This document shows positions 8,234 to 16,286 of a stretch of 64,000 nt of DNA, in pieces (the stretch's first letter is position 1; every line of letters begins with the position of its first letter). The notes under the pieces are model-generated. The model made no database searches. It had not been told where the DNA came from and saw only the letters and a list, made by a program, of their open reading frames with translations. Both the position numbers and the translations under genes were made by a program. Source of the stretch: Aliitabrizicola sp031408575 (GTDB taxonomy: Bacteria; Pseudomonadota; Alphaproteobacteria; Rhodobacterales; Rhodobacteraceae). The stretch lies in contig JANNWS010000190.1 of assembly GCA_031408575.1 (NCBI GenBank), forward strand, positions 3,664 through 67,663, given 5' to 3'.

Positions 8234-8635
8234 TCACCCGAAGTCCCGTCCGCCCACATCAAAGCTGTTGATGTATTTGCGTCCGGCTTCAAGCGCATTT
8301 TCAACGGCGACGGGCACAGAAAGACTTCGTGACTTGGCAAGTTTGATCAAGAGAGGCAGGTTCGCACCGTAAATGATGCGCCGGTCGGTGGCCACACAGG
8401 CCCGAAGCGACAAGTTCGACGGCGACCCGCCGAACATGTCCGTAACCACCACCACACCATCACCGGCATCGACATCGTCGGCTGCGGCACAAATCTCGAT
8501 CTGTTTGGCCGAGCGGTCATGATCGTCCTCGATCGAGATTGCCCGCATTCCGTCTTGTTTGCCGACCACATGTTCAACGGCGGAAAGATATTCCCGCGCC
8601 AACCCGCCATGTGCGACGATCACGATACCGATCAC
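8234..8635 (-). CDS. PTS mannose-type EIIA domain protein
   Basis: A 133-aa stand-alone EIIA of the mannose family, with the phosphohistidine motif IVAHGGLAREYL at the N-terminus and VVVVTDMFGGSPSNLSL in the core. No EIIB, EIIC or EIID partner occurs nearby, so this is the signalling-type EIIA of alphaproteobacteria, taking phosphate from HPr. The frame is open upstream to 8776 inside rapZ. GTG 8635 is preferred because it has AAGGGTGA ahead of it and begins at the first beta strand (VIGIVIVAHGG). It starts 7 nt after the rapZ stop. Confidence 0.92.
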   Translation of the reverse strand: MIGIVIVAHGGLAREYLSAVEHVVGKQDGMRAISIEDDHDRSAKQIEICAAADDVDAGDGVVVVTDMFGGSPSNLSLRACVATDRRIIYGANLPLLIKLAKSRSLSVPVAVENALEAGRKYINSFDVGGRDFG

Positions 8636-8642
8636 GCGCCGA

Positions 8643-9578
8643 TCACCCTTGCCCCGTACCGGGCGATCCCGCCGCCCTGCGTTCCAGCTCGCGGTGGCGC
8701 AATGCCACTGGCCAGCCAGCCTCTGCAAGCACATTGCCCAATTTTGCTGCAACTGCAACAGACCGATGTTGCCCACCCGTGCAGCCGAAGCCGATGGTCA
8801 GATGCGCCTTGCCCTCGGCGACATGGGCCGGAAGGAGAAGCAGAACAAGTTCTGTCAACTTCTGGAAGAACGGCGCGAAGAGTGGGTCATCGGCGATATG
8901 CGCGGCCACCGCCGGATCGCGCCCGTCCAGCGGGCGCAACGCCGGTGTCCAGTAGGGGTTTTTCAGAAACCGGCAATCAAAAATGGTATCCACACCGCGC
9001 GGCACCCCGCGCTTGTAGGAAAACGACTGCAACGATACCGCAAGGCGCGCGGTCTGCGTGCGGCCATACCACTTGCCGATTTCCGCTTTCAGGTCATGCG
9101 GGCTCATCTCGGTCGTATCGATCAGATGGTCGGCGCGCACCCGCACCGGCACCAGCAGGTCGATCTCGCGCTCGATCCCTTCCGACGCGGTTTCGGCGGG
9201 GGCGAGAGGGTGGCGGCGGCGGGTCTGGCTGTAGCGGCGGCTGAGTTCTTCGGGCGCGCAATCCAGATACAGCACCTCGGGTGTCACACGCGGATCGCGG
9301 GTCAGCACATCGATCAGTTCGATCAGCGCAGTTGCATTGAAATCACGGTTGCGCACATCAAGGCCCAGAGCCAGCGGGCGGCCAAGGGGCGGCCCGTCGA
9401 TCAGCCGCGGCACCAGCGATAGCGGTAGGTTGTCGATCACCTCGTACCCGATGTCTTCGAGCGCATGGATCGCGGTGCTGCGCCCGGCACCGGACGGGCC
9501 GGTGACCAGCAGCAGGCGATGTTCCGTCGTGCCGATCCGGTTTTCCGTCTCGCCGTTCATTGGTACATCCGCTTTCAC
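8643..9578 (-). CDS. rapZ: RapZ-type nucleotide-binding RNase adapter protein
   Basis: A 311-aa RapZ/YvcJ family protein. The N-terminal P-loop domain carries VTGPSGAGRSTAIHALEDIGYE, with Arg where the canonical Walker A has Lys. The C-terminal domain shows FSYKRGVPRGVD, FDCRFLKNPYW and FGCTGGQHRSVAVA, which are diagnostic. In enterics RapZ steers RNase E to a small RNA in amino-sugar regulation; in alphaproteobacteria its genetic partners are HprK and the PTS, and its target is unclear. Start GTG 9578 overlaps the hprK stop by four bases (GTGA), which indicates translational coupling. Confidence 0.94.
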   Translation of the reverse strand: MKADVPMNGETENRIGTTEHRLLLVTGPSGAGRSTAIHALEDIGYEVIDNLPLSLVPRLIDGPPLGRPLALGLDVRNRDFNATALIELIDVLTRDPRVTPEVLYLDCAPEELSRRYSQTRRRHPLAPAETASEGIEREIDLLVPVRVRADHLIDTTEMSPHDLKAEIGKWYGRTQTARLAVSLQSFSYKRGVPRGVDTIFDCRFLKNPYWTPALRPLDGRDPAVAAHIADDPLFAPFFQKLTELVLLLLPAHVAEGKAHLTIGFGCTGGQHRSVAVAAKLGNVLAEAGWPVALRHRELERRAAGSPGTGQG

Positions 9579-10003
9579 GCAACCCGCCCGCCGCGCAGAT
9601 ACAGCAGGAGTGCGGCAGGAAGATGGGCACTTGGTGCCGCCCGCACAAGGTCGATCCGCTGGTCAAGGAACACGATCCCGTGGTGGTCCGGCAGGCGCGA
9701 CGGATCGGATTGGCCAAGTTCCACCGCCAGATGCACCGGGGCCTCGGGCAGAGGTTTGGCATGCAACAGGCCGAGGCCCCGCGCCTCGATCAGCCCCGAC
9801 AGGGCGGCGGGGCAGCGCGCGGTCAGGACGCCGTTCTGCAGCGACAGATGCACCTGATCGTCGGCCACCAGCCGCGCGCCCAACGCCATCATCTGGATGG
9901 CAAGCAGCGACTTTCCCGACCCGGACGGCCCCATGATCAACAAGCCGCGCCCGTCTACGGCAACGCAGGTCGCATGCAGCAGCAGGGGCGGCGGGGCTGT
10001 CAC
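9575..10003 (-). CDS. hprK: HPr kinase/phosphorylase, short alphaproteobacterial form
   Basis: A 142-aa HprK reduced to the catalytic core, as usual in alphaproteobacteria (Firmicute HprK is about 310 aa). Visible are LHATCVAVDGRGLLI, the P-loop MGPSGSGKSLLAIQMM, VADDQVHL, and LSGLIEARGLGLL, the HprK signature. It would phosphorylate Ser46 of the downstream HPr. The frame stays open to 10300 inside chvG, but GTG 10003 overlaps the chvG stop by four bases and fits the family's start. The position between the ChvG sensor kinase and RapZ is conserved in the lineage. Confidence 0.92.
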   Translation of the reverse strand: MTAPPPLLLHATCVAVDGRGLLIMGPSGSGKSLLAIQMMALGARLVADDQVHLSLQNGVLTARCPAALSGLIEARGLGLLHAKPLPEAPVHLAVELGQSDPSRLPDHHGIVFLDQRIDLVRAAPSAHLPAALLLYLRGGRVA

Positions 10004-11721
10004 ACCGGCAGGCCCACCACAAAGCGCGCGCCCAGCGGTTCCGACGTGACGTCGGCATGGGTCGGTCGGATGTTCTCGGCCCAGATCACGCCGCCATGCG
10101 CCTCGACGATCTGCTTGGAGATCGCAAGCCCCAGACCCGAGTGATTGCCGAATTGGCCCGCAGGGCGTTCGGAATAAAAGCGCTTGAAGATCTTGCCCAG
10201 TGCCTCTTCCGGTATGCCCGGTCCAGTATCCTCGACCACCACCAGCACCCGGTTTTCGCGCTGGCGCGCCCAGACGCGGACCGCGTCGCCTTCTTCGCAA
10301 AAGGATATCGCGTTGGTGATCAGATTCACGAAAACCTGCGCCAGCCGCGCCTCCAGACCTTGGGTCACAATCGGCTCGGGCGGCAGATCGGAAATGAAAT
10401 CAACACCCTTTTCAGCCGCCTGCTTGCCCAGAAACTCGGACAGGTTCGACAGGGTCTTGAGCATGTCGAAGGATGCTTCCTCTTCCTTGACCAGTTCGCT
10501 GTCCAGCCGCGAGGCGTTGGAAATGTCACTGACCAGCCGGTCGAGGCGGCGCACGTCATGCTCGATCACATCGAGCAGCTTTTCGCGCTGATCTTCTCGC
10601 TTGGCAAAGCGCATGGTGCCGACGGCAGAACGCAGCGAAGCGAGCGGGTTCTTGATTTCATGCGCCACGTCGGCGGCGAACTGTTCATTCGCGTCAATGC
10701 GGTCATAAAGGGCGGCCACCATGCCCCGCATCGCAACTGACAGACGTCCGATTTCATCGGGTCGGGCGGCCAGATCAGGGATGCGGACGCGGCCGGGGGC
10801 CATCTTGCGCGCGTTGCGGTCACGGCCAAGCTCGGCAGCGGCGGCAAGATCGGACAGTGGATTGGCAATGGTCGAAGCCAGAACAAGGCTGAGGCCAATC
10901 GACACCAGCAGGGCGATGATGAACATTTGCAGCACCTGCTCACGCTCGATCCGCACAAGTCGGTCAATTTCGCCCGCGGCAGAGGTTAGTGCCACCACTC
11001 CCAGCACTTCATCGCCGCGCTTGACGGGTGTGGCCACCGAAAATATCGCTGCCCCCGTCGCAAGGTCTCGGCCGGTGTTCACGCCTGTGCCGCCGGCTTG
11101 CGCCTCGGCAAACAGGGCGCGGGCCAGACTTTCGGCGTCAACTTTTTGCGGTTCGGGTTGGCCAACGGTCAGTATGATCGAGACGATATCCCAGACGGTA
11201 TTCAGGAAATCGGTAATGATCGTGGAGCGGTCGTTGCCGGGCAGTACCGCATCGGTTACCGGACCACCCACTTTTGATGCAATCGCAGCACCCGCCGGGT
11301 CGAACACGAACACCTCGACGCCCGGCGCAATATCAAGAGCCGCAAGCGTTGCCGCAATATCACTGTCGCTGCCCGCCACCATGGTGGCATCGCCCGTGCG
11401 GGCAAGTTGCGCCTCGAACACCTTGGCGATCAGTTGTGCCTCGGTTACCAACCCGTCTTCGCGTTGCAACACCAGGCTGTCGCGGAACGGGTTCATGAAC
11501 AGCACGCCCGACACCAGGATCACCAGTGCAAGCAGATTGAACACGATGATCTTGCGGGCAAGGGGCGATCGGTTCAGCGATACGATACCGCGCCGCCCGC
11601 GATCCTTGCTTAAGGCATCATCAGCCAATGTCTCGGGCGAGACCCAATCTTCGCCCAACAACACATCTCCGTTCCTTGCGGCCGGAGTTTTACCAGAACC
11701 CGAACGTGGCAGGGCCGTCAT
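10000..11721 (-). CDS. chvG: sensor histidine kinase ChvG
   Basis: A 573-aa membrane histidine kinase. An N-terminal cytoplasmic tail of about 57 residues is followed by TM1 (about 58-77), a periplasmic sensor region, TM2 (about 266-285) and a HAMP region. The phosphoacceptor His is in FAADVAHEIKNPLASL (about H354). ATP-binding boxes are NLITNAISFC, VEDTGPGIPEEALG, FKRFYSERP and SGLGLAISKQIVEAHGG. ChvG/ExoS senses acid or envelope stress in rhizobia and phosphorylates ChvI; the signal in this organism is inferred. Start ATG 11721 overlaps the chvI stop by 4 nt. Confidence 0.94.
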   Translation of the reverse strand: MTALPRSGSGKTPAARNGDVLLGEDWVSPETLADDALSKDRGRRGIVSLNRSPLARKIIVFNLLALVILVSGVLFMNPFRDSLVLQREDGLVTEAQLIAKVFEAQLARTGDATMVAGSDSDIAATLAALDIAPGVEVFVFDPAGAAIASKVGGPVTDAVLPGNDRSTIITDFLNTVWDIVSIILTVGQPEPQKVDAESLARALFAEAQAGGTGVNTGRDLATGAAIFSVATPVKRGDEVLGVVALTSAAGEIDRLVRIEREQVLQMFIIALLVSIGLSLVLASTIANPLSDLAAAAELGRDRNARKMAPGRVRIPDLAARPDEIGRLSVAMRGMVAALYDRIDANEQFAADVAHEIKNPLASLRSAVGTMRFAKREDQREKLLDVIEHDVRRLDRLVSDISNASRLDSELVKEEEASFDMLKTLSNLSEFLGKQAAEKGVDFISDLPPEPIVTQGLEARLAQVFVNLITNAISFCEEGDAVRVWARQRENRVLVVVEDTGPGIPEEALGKIFKRFYSERPAGQFGNHSGLGLAISKQIVEAHGGVIWAENIRPTHADVTSEPLGARFVVGLPV

Positions 11722-12419
11722 TCCTCGTTGTAGCGATAGCCGATACCGTAGAGCGTCTCGATCGCCGAAAAGTCATTGTCAACACTGCGCATCTTCTTGC
11801 GAAGGCGCTTGATGTGGCTGTCGATGGTGCGGTCATCGACATAGACCTGATCGTCATAGGCCACATCCATCAGTTGGTCGCGGCTTTTCACGAAGCCGGG
11901 GCGTTGCGCCAGGGCCTGAAGCAGCAGGAACTCAGTTACGGTCAGGGCAACTTCCTGGCCCTTCCAGGCCACAGAGTGACGCAGCGGGTCCATGCGAAGG
12001 GCGCCGCGTTCCATGATCTTGGTTTCTTCGGTAACGGCGACCTCACCGGTGGCAATAGCCTCTTGGCGGCGCAGAAGGGCGCGGATGCGTTCGACCAGAA
12101 GGCGCTGCGAGAAGGGCTTTTTCACATAATCGTCGGCACCCATGCGCAGACCCAGAACCTCGTCGATCTCATCGTCTTTCGAGGTGAGAAAGATCACCGG
12201 CATCGACGACTTCTGGCGCAGGCGTTGCAACAGGTCCATCCCATCCATGCGTGGCATCTTTATATCGAGCACGGCCATATCCGGCATCCGCCGGTTGAAG
12301 GCATCCAGCGCCGACTGACCATCATTATAGGTTTCAACCTCGAAGCCTTCGGCTTCTAGTGTCATCGCGACAGACGTCAGGATATTCCTGTCGTCGTCTA
12401 CAAGAGCTATCCTTGACAT
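11718..12419 (-). CDS. chvI: response regulator ChvI
   Basis: A 233-aa OmpR-type response regulator. The receiver domain has the acidic pocket VDDD (residues 7-10), phosphoacceptor D52 in VLDIKMPRMDG, and the Lys in DDYVKKPFS. The C-terminal winged helix shows ALTVTEFLLLQALA, VYVDDRTIDSHIKRLRKKM and TLYGIGYRYNEE. ATG 12425 is also in frame, but ATG 12419 has AGGA with 8-nt spacing. It pairs with ChvG and sits divergent from pckA across a 341-nt region; pckA is a reported ChvI-linked gene in relatives, so direct regulation is plausible. Confidence 0.94.
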   Translation of the reverse strand: MSRIALVDDDRNILTSVAMTLEAEGFEVETYNDGQSALDAFNRRMPDMAVLDIKMPRMDGMDLLQRLRQKSSMPVIFLTSKDDEIDEVLGLRMGADDYVKKPFSQRLLVERIRALLRRQEAIATGEVAVTEETKIMERGALRMDPLRHSVAWKGQEVALTVTEFLLLQALAQRPGFVKSRDQLMDVAYDDQVYVDDRTIDSHIKRLRKKMRSVDNDFSAIETLYGIGYRYNEE

Positions 12420-12760
12420 CTGCATAATCCTGTTCTGCCCATTCTGCTATTTTTTCGACCATGATCGGTATTCTTCGTCCGTACGCAACAGTTAACTGCG
12501 AATCATCCCGCCAGGCGGCCCAGAGAAAACGCGAAAATCGCAAAGGTTCGACTAATTTGCCTCAGTGAAGGGTGATTGTGTCGCGAACTTGACGTTGGTT
12601 GCGCTAACCCTTCGATTGCGTCCTGTTACAAGCGGAATGCGGCGTGTTATAATATTGTTGCGCGTCCCGTCGGGCTGCGTGTCGGTCAACCCTCTTGGCC
12701 CAGGGCGCCGGCAACCGCCACGAAAGCCCGCCGCGCGATGCGGCAACGGGAGCTTGCAGG
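12420..12760. promoter_or_regulatory. chvI-pckA divergent regulatory region with strong pckA promoter
   Basis: A 341-nt gene-free stretch. On the plus strand a consensus -10 TATAAT lies at 12648-12653, with GTTACA at 12625-12630 (4 of 6 matches to TTGACA) and 17-nt spacing, which would start transcription about 100 nt upstream of the pckA ATG. A second TTGACG occurs at 12589-12594 without a good -10. An imperfect palindrome GGTTGCGCTAACC lies at 12597-12609, upstream of the -35, where an activator could bind. I see no coding sequence here; the chvI promoter on the other strand was not resolved. Confidence 0.6.
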
Positions 12761-14359
12761 ATGATCACAGGACGCGTGAACCCGGCCCAAAGGCTGGACG
12801 AGCAAGGCATAACCGGACTGGGAACGGTTCACTACAATCTGACTGAACCGGCGCTGATGACCGCAGCCATACAGCACGGCGAAGGTCAGCTTGGCAAAGG
12901 CGGTGCTTTTCTTGTCTCGACAGGCAGCCATACCGGGCGCTCGCCAAAGGACAAGCATGTCGTCCGCACATCGTCGGTCGAAAACACGATCTGGTGGGAA
13001 AACAACGCGGCCCAGTCGCCCGAAGGGTTCGAGACGCTCTACACCGACATGCTGGCCCATATGCAGGGCCGCGACTATTTCGTTCAGGACCTGTTCGCCG
13101 GCGCAGATCCTGCGCATCGCCTTGATGTCCGGGTCGTCACCGAACTTGCTTGGCACGGGCTGTTCATCCGCCATCTGCTGCGCCGCCCCGAGGCGACCGA
13201 ACTGGACGGGTTCATCCCCGACTGGACGATCATCAACTGCCCGTCCTTCAAGGCCGATCCAGCGCGGCATGATTGCCGGTCCGGAACGATCATCACCTTC
13301 CATTTCGACCGTAAACTGATCTTGATCGCAGGGACCGCCTATGCGGGCGAGAACAAGAAATCCATCTTCACCCTGCTGAACTACCTGCTGCCGGAAAAAG
13401 GCATCATGCCGATGCATTGCTCGGCCAACCACGCACCGGGCAATCCCGTGGATACCGCCGTTTTCTTTGGCCTGTCCGGAACCGGCAAGACCACGCTTTC
13501 CGCCGACCCGGCACGCGTGCTGATCGGGGATGACGAACATGGCTGGTCGGACCGGGGAACCTTCAACTTTGAAGGCGGCTGCTATGCCAAGACGATCAAC
13601 CTGTCGCCCGAGGCAGAGCCTGCGATTTACGCCACCACCCACCGCTTCGGCACCGTTGTGGAGAATACCGTCTTTGACCCGGTGACGCTGGTGATCGACT
13701 TTGCCGATGACAGCCTGACCGCGAACACGCGTTGCGCCTATCCTCTGGAGTATATCTCGAACGCTTCGGCGAGCGGCCTTGGCGGGCATCCGAAAAACAT
13801 CATCATGTTAACTTGCGATGCTTTCGGTGTGCTGCCGCCGATTGCACGACTGACACCGGCACAGGCAATGTATCACTTTCTGTCGGGGTTCACATCGAAA
13901 GTGGCGGGGACAGAGCAAGGCGTGACCGAACCGCAGCCGACATTTTCTACCTGTTTCGGCGCACCCTTCATGCCGCGCAGGCCAGAGGTTTACGGCAAGC
14001 TGCTGCAAGCCAAGATTGCCAAGCACGGAGCCACCTGCTGGCTGGTGAACACCGGGTGGACCGGGGGCGCTTATGGCAATGGTCGGCGGATGCCAATCAA
14101 GGCCACACGGGCGCTTTTGACGGCGGCGCTGGATGGCTCGCTCTCGGGTGGGGCGTTCCGGCGCGATCCGAATTTCGGATTTGAGGTGCCGGTGACAGTG
14201 CCGGGGGTGGATGCTGCCTTGCTTGATCCGCGCGGAACCTGGGCGGATGGGGTGGCTTATGATGCCGCGGCGGTAAAGCTGGTGGGAATGTTCGCGGATA
14301 ACTTCGGGCAGTACCTTGGCCATATCGACGCGGACGTGCGCGCAGCAGCCATCGGCTGA
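12761..14359 (+). CDS. pckA: phosphoenolpyruvate carboxykinase (ATP)
   Basis: A 532-aa ATP-dependent PEPCK converting oxaloacetate to phosphoenolpyruvate, the entry step of gluconeogenesis. Visible are STGSHTGRSPKDKHVV, the kinase-1a P-loop FFGLSGTGKTTLSADP, the metal site IGDDEHGWSDRG, FEGGCYAK and NTGWTGGAYGNGRRM. Full length for the family. The frame opens at 12695, but ATG 12761 follows a purine-rich GCAGG site and gives the family's usual N-terminus (MITGRVNP). Preceded by a near-consensus promoter and transcribed divergently from chvI. Confidence 0.97.
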   Translation: MITGRVNPAQRLDEQGITGLGTVHYNLTEPALMTAAIQHGEGQLGKGGAFLVSTGSHTGRSPKDKHVVRTSSVENTIWWENNAAQSPEGFETLYTDMLAHMQGRDYFVQDLFAGADPAHRLDVRVVTELAWHGLFIRHLLRRPEATELDGFIPDWTIINCPSFKADPARHDCRSGTIITFHFDRKLILIAGTAYAGENKKSIFTLLNYLLPEKGIMPMHCSANHAPGNPVDTAVFFGLSGTGKTTLSADPARVLIGDDEHGWSDRGTFNFEGGCYAKTINLSPEAEPAIYATTHRFGTVVENTVFDPVTLVIDFADDSLTANTRCAYPLEYISNASASGLGGHPKNIIMLTCDAFGVLPPIARLTPAQAMYHFLSGFTSKVAGTEQGVTEPQPTFSTCFGAPFMPRRPEVYGKLLQAKIAKHGATCWLVNTGWTGGAYGNGRRMPIKATRALLTAALDGSLSGGAFRRDPNFGFEVPVTVPGVDAALLDPRGTWADGVAYDAAAVKLVGMFADNFGQYLGHIDADVRAAAIG

Positions 14360-14375
14360 GGTCGTGGAGCGCGCC

Positions 14376-14390
14376 GGGGGCTTTGCCCCC
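14376..14390 (+). terminator. GC hairpin downstream of pckA
   Basis: A 6-bp stem GGGGGC (14376-14381) and GCCCCC (14385-14390) with a TTT loop, 16 nt after the pckA stop. There is no T run afterwards, so it may be an mRNA-end stabiliser or a weak terminator. The rest of the 256-nt gap to the next gene holds no recognisable gene. Confidence 0.45.
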
Positions 14391-14615
14391 CCAGCACCGG
14401 CCACGGGCCGCGCGTTCTTCGCTGAGAACCTCTACTGGAGGCTTTCAGACCGCTCAGAATCCCAGAGTAGTTGGACCGAAAAGAAATTCTCGGGGCGACA
14501 GGCCACGAATGGCTGCGACACTTTCATTCGTTAAGGCGTTACTTGGAGTATTTTTGTTGCCCCATGAATTCAAACGCCCTAGATCGTGTTCCAACCACAT
14601 CCCCGGAGACGTGCC

Positions 14616-16283
14616 ATGGCCCATGACGGACAGACCCTTTCGCATTCGCCCGTTCTGGCTAATCTGCTGACGCTGACAGCCGAGGCGCTGCCCGAGGTTG
14701 AGGCGCTGTTTTCCAAAGGTCGCGAGGCACTTCGGGCGCAGGTGACGGTCGGAGGCAAGATAAGCGCGGCCGCGCTGGAAGAGCATCAGTTCGCTGCCCA
14801 CACGCTTGCCTGGCTTGCCACATACACCGAGTCGCTGCGCCAGATGCGCGCTTGGGCGGGGCGGATCAACGACGAAGGCAAGTTCGGCGAGATGGAAGCG
14901 CTGCTTCTGCAGATCGGGTTTGGCGAATACCTGAGCCAGATCCGGGGCGGCATCCCAATGAGCCAGGGCGAGATTGCCCGCCTGCAGGATCTGGGGCTGA
15001 TCCTGCACGCGGCAGGGGCGGCAGCGGCGCGCCTGATTGCCGATGGCAATACGGCGGCGGCACGGATGCGGCTGGTGCAGCTGATGCGCGAAAATCAAGG
15101 CCGGGCAACCTTTGGCGTGACCGGCCTTGACGATGAACTTGAAATGATCCGCGACCAGTTCCGCCGGTTTTCGGACGAACAGGTCGCGCCGCACGCCCAC
15201 GGCTGGCATCTGCGCGATGAGTTGATCCCGATGGAGATCATCGAACAGCTGGCCGAAATGGGGGTGTTCGGGCTGACAATTCCCGAAGAATTCGGCGGGT
15301 TCGGCCTTTCGAAGGCCAGCATGGTGGTGGTGTCCGAGGAATTGTCGCGCGGCTATATCGGCGTGGGATCACTGGCGACACGGAGCGAGATTGCCGCAGA
15401 GTTGATCCTGTGCGGCGGCACGGCGGAGCAGAAGGCGCATTGGCTGCCCAAACTGGCGTCAGCTGAGATTCTTCCGACGGCCGTCTTTACCGAGCCGAAT
15501 ACCGGGTCGGACCTTGGCAGCCTACGGACCCGTGCGGTGCGGGTGGGCGACGACTACGAGGTGACCGGCAACAAGACCTGGATCACCCATGCCGCGCGCA
15601 CCCATGTAATGACGCTGATGGCGCGCACCGACCCCGCGACTACCGATTATCGCGGGTTGTCGATGTTTCTGGCCGAAAAGACCCCGGGCACCGATCCAGA
15701 CCCGTTCCCGACGCCCGGCATGACGGGCGGCGAGATCGAGGTGCTGGGCTACCGCGGCATGAAGGAATACGAGCTGGCCTTTGACGGCTTCAAGGTAAAA
15801 GCGGAAAACCTGCTGGGCGGGGTGGAGGGTCAGGGCTTCAAGCAGTTGATGCAGACGTTCGAGTCTGCCCGCATCCAGACCGCCGCCCGCGCGGTGGGTG
15901 TGGCGCAGAACGCGCTGGAGGTGGGGATGCAATACGCGACCGACCGCAAGCAGTTCGGCAAGGCCCTGATCGAGTTTCCGCGCGTGGCGGGAAAGCTGGC
16001 GATGATGGCGGTGGAGATCATGATCGCGCGGCAGCTGACCTATTTCAGCGCATGGCAGAAAGACCATGACAAGCGCTGCGATCTTGAGGCGGGCATGGCC
16101 AAGCTGCTGGGCGCGCGCGTGGCGTGGGCCAGTGCCGACAATGCGTTGCAGATTCACGGCGGCAACGGCTTTGCGCTGGAATACCAGATCAGCCGCATCC
16201 TCTGCGATGCGCGCATCCTGAACATCTTCGAAGGGGCGGCGGAAATTCAGGCGCAGGTGATCGCGCGGCGTCTACTGGACTGA
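14616..16283 (+). CDS. mcd: acyl-CoA dehydrogenase with N-terminal extension, probable (2S)-methylsuccinyl-CoA dehydrogenase
   Basis: A 555-aa flavoprotein dehydrogenase. Residues about 1-165 form a helical extension absent from ordinary (about 380-aa) acyl-CoA dehydrogenases. The canonical domains begin near GLDDELEMIRDQFRRF, followed by TEPNTGSDLGSLRTRA, the FAD-binding region, GYRGMKEYELAFD, and the C-terminal segment DARILNIFEGAAEIQ with the catalytic Glu. This size and architecture match Mcd of the ethylmalonyl-CoA pathway, which oxidises methylsuccinyl-CoA to mesaconyl-CoA and passes electrons to ETF. ATG 14616 has GGAG upstream at 14604-14607; an upstream ATG at 14586 is less likely. 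Adjacency to pckA and presence of etfAB and ETF-QO fit. The exact substrate is inferred. Confidence 0.82.
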   Translation: MAHDGQTLSHSPVLANLLTLTAEALPEVEALFSKGREALRAQVTVGGKISAAALEEHQFAAHTLAWLATYTESLRQMRAWAGRINDEGKFGEMEALLLQIGFGEYLSQIRGGIPMSQGEIARLQDLGLILHAAGAAAARLIADGNTAAARMRLVQLMRENQGRATFGVTGLDDELEMIRDQFRRFSDEQVAPHAHGWHLRDELIPMEIIEQLAEMGVFGLTIPEEFGGFGLSKASMVVVSEELSRGYIGVGSLATRSEIAAELILCGGTAEQKAHWLPKLASAEILPTAVFTEPNTGSDLGSLRTRAVRVGDDYEVTGNKTWITHAARTHVMTLMARTDPATTDYRGLSMFLAEKTPGTDPDPFPTPGMTGGEIEVLGYRGMKEYELAFDGFKVKAENLLGGVEGQGFKQLMQTFESARIQTAARAVGVAQNALEVGMQYATDRKQFGKALIEFPRVAGKLAMMAVEIMIARQLTYFSAWQKDHDKRCDLEAGMAKLLGARVAWASADNALQIHGGNGFALEYQISRILCDARILNIFEGAAEIQAQVIARRLLD

Positions 16284-16286
16284 CGG

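Noticed and set aside
10721..11812. 363-codon plus-strand open frame opposite chvG
   Set aside because: Ser/Arg/Thr-rich shadow of the sensor kinase gene; no domain.
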